From NCBI GenBank assembly GCA_963702595.1, contig CAVPDC010000013.1, positions 310,001-374,000 on the forward strand: 64,000 bases of DNA, written 5' to 3'. Origin of the DNA: JALORV01 sp963702595 (GTDB lineage: Bacteria; Pseudomonadota; Gammaproteobacteria; Burkholderiales; Burkholderiaceae_F). Position numbers and translations under genes: made by a program. Shown here piece by piece: positions 61,401-64,000 of the stretch. How positions within the stretch are numbered: the first letter of the stretch is position 1; every line of letters begins with the position of its first letter. The notes under the pieces were generated by a model. That model saw only the letters and a list, made by a program, of their open reading frames with translations, did not search any database and had not been told where the DNA came from.

Positions 61401-64000
61401 CACGAACCCCCAAGTAGCCAGTCGCCATCGCCGAAGCCGACGACTCCCATCACCCCTGGGTGCCCCGCCAGCAGCAACTCACGACGCAGCAGCGGCATCA
61501 GTTCGCCGAATGTCGTGGCCTCGGACTTCGCCAGGCAATCGGCGAGGCGCTTCGCCATCTGCTTGGCAATCGGAACCGCATCTTTGCCGCGGATCGGTGC
61601 GACCGGTGCCACCACAATGCTCACGCCGGCGTCGCGGAAACGCTCGGGATACGGTTGAAAGTTCTCGGTGACGTCCGCCGTCGAGCAGCCAATCAGCAGC
61701 AGAAGCTGTGGCGCGCCCGCGGCACCGCTCAGCCTGGAGTTGATCTCCTGCCGCCCGAGAAACTTGCCGTCCCCGATCTCCAGGACCGGCGTCTCGTCTA
61801 CGAGATCGGTATGTGTCACCAGTACCAGCAGATCCGGCCGGGATTTCACCGCGTCGCGCCACTCGTCCCAGTCGGCAACATCGGTCACCGCCACACCGAG
61901 CACGCCGAGTGCCTGCACGAGAGCAGCGCGCTCGGCGGCCTGGGCCTCGGGCTCCGTTTCGTAGCGGAAGGCGCGCTGGCTCGCAGCGAACAGCAGGGAA
62001 CTGACCTTGCGGTAGGGGCGCCTGCTCGGCGTGCTGGCTGGAGTCACGGGCGCGGCCGCCGCGTCGCTGCCGGCGGGGCGCAACGCGCCGTTGCGCTCGA
62101 TGAGCCTGCGGAAGCCCCAGAAATGCATGGGGCACGTGAAGTGCTCGTCCTTCGCGTTAGGGCAGGCAGCGGGCGTGTCGCTTCCCACTGCGCGTTCGCA
62201 GGCGCCACGCTCCAGCGCGCCCAGCATGTTCGGGCACGGCGTTGCATCCATTCGCGGCGGTGGCCCGTCGTAGACATACTCCAGCGGAAGGAATTCGTTC
62301 GTGTACGGGACGAGATGAATTCGCTCCCAGTGGTCGATCTCCTCGCCGCAGGTCTTGCGCAGATGCTGCTCGAGCTCGCTGCCAGCCGCTGCGAGCGTCC
62401 GCAGGCTGGAGGCAAGGATCGGCTGCTGCAGGACGGGCAACGAGTAATCCCACGATGCCGCGGCGTTTTCCAGTCCCCGCTGAATCCTCCCGATCGGTCC
62501 GTGCATCGCATCGAGCTGCACGGCGGTGTCGCGGCCGTCGCGATGCACCTTCAGATGCAGCTTGCCGCCGACGTCGCTCAACTGGATTGCGACGTCGTAG
62601 TCGCGGCGCTCGTCGAGGTCGTCGTCGCGCGGGTGGATGGCGGTCTCCGCGATGACCTCGAGCCCCGCGGCGCCGGCAGCCGCCCCAACGCCGACCTTTA
62701 GCCGTGCCGTCTGCAGAACGCGGTTGCCGTGAATGATCGCGATGCGACCCGAGATTTCCTGATCGTCCTCCGGAGACACGGCGAAGAGCGCCAGCGTGCT
62801 GTCGCCTGCCGGAGGCAGGACCATCGTCGTTGCGGCGAGGTCGACGATGGAGTCTTTCTTTCTTTCGGACGCGAGCGGCAGTTTCGCCAGCGGTCCACGC
62901 AGAAGTTTTCCGGCCCGTTCGCCGCCGTCGCGCATATCGCCGGGGCGAAGTTCTCCATTGAATGCCCACTTGAGATCGGTGGCATCCAGCGCTGAGACAT
63001 TCGCACCCGAAAGTTCCAACTGCACGGTCACCACGACATCTCCGCGGGAGAAGTCGACCTGTTCATCCGGGAACGGCACGTCGACCCGTTGCACGTCGGT
63101 CGGACCGATATGCACGCCGAGCAGATTCCATTGCCGGGGCGCCAGCGAGCGAGCCGTGATCTCCGGCGCGTCGGGTCGCCACGCGCTGGCCTGGACCCAG
63201 CGCGGCACACGTGCCTGCTCGATTTCGCCTTCCTGCATGGCGAGCTCGCGCACGGTGTCCACACCGTCCACCGTCTCGGCAACAAACTCCCGGCTGCGCA
63301 GGGTGTCGGCCAGGTTGCGCTGGGTGATGGGCGTCACCGCCGGCGCCGGCGCCGGCGCCGGCACGGGAACCGGGGCCGCGGAGGCGGGCAAGTTGTCGCC
63401 GCCTGCCGGTCCGCCGAACGTCGGCATGGCATCGACGTCGATGCCCAGCGTGGCGTCCGGTTGCGCAAGCAGGTCACCACGCGTCGTCGCAGGCGAAAGC
63501 GCCTCGGCGACGCGGTCCTGTCGTTCGGCGATGGACAGGATGCGGCATTTGTCGAGGGCGGCAGGGTCGCCAAGCAGCAGTTGTTCAAGACCGAAACGCC
63601 ACTGTCCGGTGCCCCAGACCGCGGCGTGGATCGGCAGGTCATGCGACACCTCTCGCAAGACCGCGACAAACCATTTGGCCAGCGGAATAGGTTTGTCGGA
63701 CAGGCGCACTGCAGCCACGCCAGCGGCGTGGAGGCGCTCGCGCAGTGCGGAGTACCGGCCGCTGAGCGACGCAAGGTCGAGGGGCTGGTCTTCGAGGCAG
63801 ACAACGAAACTCGCGCGCAGGCGAGTCCGGGGCTGAGAGAGGATGTCTTCCGCTGCGGCGGGCGTCAGGAGCAGCAGATCGCAGGCGTCGCGCGCTGCGC
63901 CGACCGCGTAGCACTGCGAAAGCTGCGCGACCCACGATTTATCGCTGCGCGCTTGTCGCAACGTGGCGATGATCCCGTCGCCCTCGGCCCCGGCCACGGC
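61400..64000 (-). CDS. CHAT-like caspase-fold protein (5' truncated by window)
   Basis: The gene enters from beyond the right edge; codon 63995-63997 (GTG, read as Val or as a start) is not a convincing start, so at least 865 residues remain and more are missing. The order seen is an N-terminal unassigned region with a TIR/caspase-like alpha/beta pattern, an Ala/Pro-rich linker near 63330-63400, a beta-rich region, a short Cys-rich stretch (PCPNMLGALERGACE and CPNAKDEHFTCPMHFWGF, possible zinc site), and a C-terminal CHAT-like domain with candidate dyad His in LVLVTHTDLV and Cys in LLLLIGCSTADV. The stop TGA overlaps the MBL ATG. Partner of the MBL protein; possible protease effector or sensor. 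Confidence 0.75.
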   Translation of the reverse strand, partial: AVAGAEGDGIIATLRQARSDKSWVAQLSQCYAVGAARDACDLLLLTPAAAEDILSQPRTRLRASFVVCLEDQPLDLASLSGRYSALRERLHAAGVAAVRLSDKPIPLAKWFVAVLREVSHDLPIHAAVWGTGQWRFGLEQLLLGDPAALDKCRILSIAERQDRVAEALSPATTRGDLLAQPDATLGIDVDAMPTFGGPAGGDNLPASAAPVPVPAPAPAPAVTPITQRNLADTLRSREFVAETVDGVDTVRELAMQEGEIEQARVPRWVQASAWRPDAPEITARSLAPRQWNLLGVHIGPTDVQRVDVPFPDEQVDFSRGDVVVTVQLELSGANVSALDATDLKWAFNGELRPGDMRDGGERAGKLLRGPLAKLPLASERKKDSIVDLAATTMVLPPAGDSTLALFAVSPEDDQEISGRIAIIHGNRVLQTARLKVGVGAAAGAAGLEVIAETAIHPRDDDLDERRDYDVAIQLSDVGGKLHLKVHRDGRDTAVQLDAMHGPIGRIQRGLENAAASWDYSLPVLQQPILASSLRTLAAAGSELEQHLRKTCGEEIDHWERIHLVPYTNEFLPLEYVYDGPPPRMDATPCPNMLGALERGACERAVGSDTPAACPNAKDEHFTCPMHFWGFRRLIERNGALRPAGSDAAAAPVTPASTPSRRPYRKVSSLLFAASQRAFRYETEPEAQAAERAALVQALGVLGVAVTDVADWDEWRDAVKSRPDLLVLVTHTDLVDETPVLEIGDGKFLGRQEINSRLSGAAGAPQLLLLIGCSTADVTENFQPYPERFRDAGVSIVVAPVAPIRGKDAVPIAKQMAKRLADCLAKSEATTFGELMPLLRRELLLAGHPGVMGVVGFGDGDWLLGGS

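Overview
The window is high-GC chromosomal DNA that looks like a betaproteobacterium, most likely Burkholderiales. The support is gene order: yebC-purD-(peptidase)-hemF-nadD-rsfS-rlmH-maf-rng, the narXL/narK1K2/narGHJI-parvulin cluster, and msbA and LPS glycosyltransferases beside dnaE. A PEP-CTERM sorting-signal remnant and DUF3014 and DUF4124 proteins fit the same group. The species cannot be named from the sequence alone.

Layout. 1-4.5 kb: 3' end of a DUF3014 gene, a TAP-like alpha/beta hydrolase and an ABC-type (NatAB-like) exporter. 4.6-9.4 kb: a PEGA-domain Ser/Thr kinase, a paralogous pseudokinase, a TssQ-like lipoprotein, and a convergent Lon-like AAA ATPase preceded by a CIRCE (HrcA) operator. 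9.5-25.6 kb: respiratory nitrate module with divergent narXL and narK1-narK2-narGHJI-parvulin, followed by carbonic anhydrase, NnrS and hemerythrin genes. The narX/narK1 gap carries a NarL 7-2-7 box and an FNR-like box at about -41 from a predicted start. 25.6-28.1 kb: DUF6152/DUF6644-like pair and a HerA-like DUF853 ATPase. 28.2-37.4 kb: housekeeping run from yebC to rng, with a very hairpin-rich 400-bp gap before rng that contains a 236-bp element with 45-bp terminal inverted repeats. 37.4-45.6 kb: envelope cluster with two GT9 enzymes, an O-antigen ligase, GT25, an AhpD-like protein, MsbA and two GT2 enzymes. 45.7-53.2 kb: dnaE, two small envelope/nuclease-like genes, a tRNA-Ala/tRNA-Glu operon with its promoter and terminators, an orphan PEP-CTERM tail, a VOC protein, and a gltX broken by one apparent extra base.

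53.3-64 kb is an accessory island of hydrolases with unusual architectures. It holds a PGRP/amidase-like protein with an unrecognised C-terminal domain, a GDSL/SGNH hydrolase, a 902-residue fusion of an astacin-like metzincin to a CHAT caspase-like protease, a protein with a C39-like His/Asp region, an MBL-fold hydrolase, and a second CHAT-like protein that leaves the window. The CHAT/MBL pair overlaps by a few bases and the metzincin-CHAT/SGNH pair is separated by 16 bp, so they look like two two-gene operons. This is the best candidate for an undescribed system, possibly protease-based conflict or immunity; that role is inferred.

Other unusual features are a palindromic GC-rich in-frame insertion in narG that shares a motif with the rng-upstream element, and the active-kinase/pseudokinase pair.
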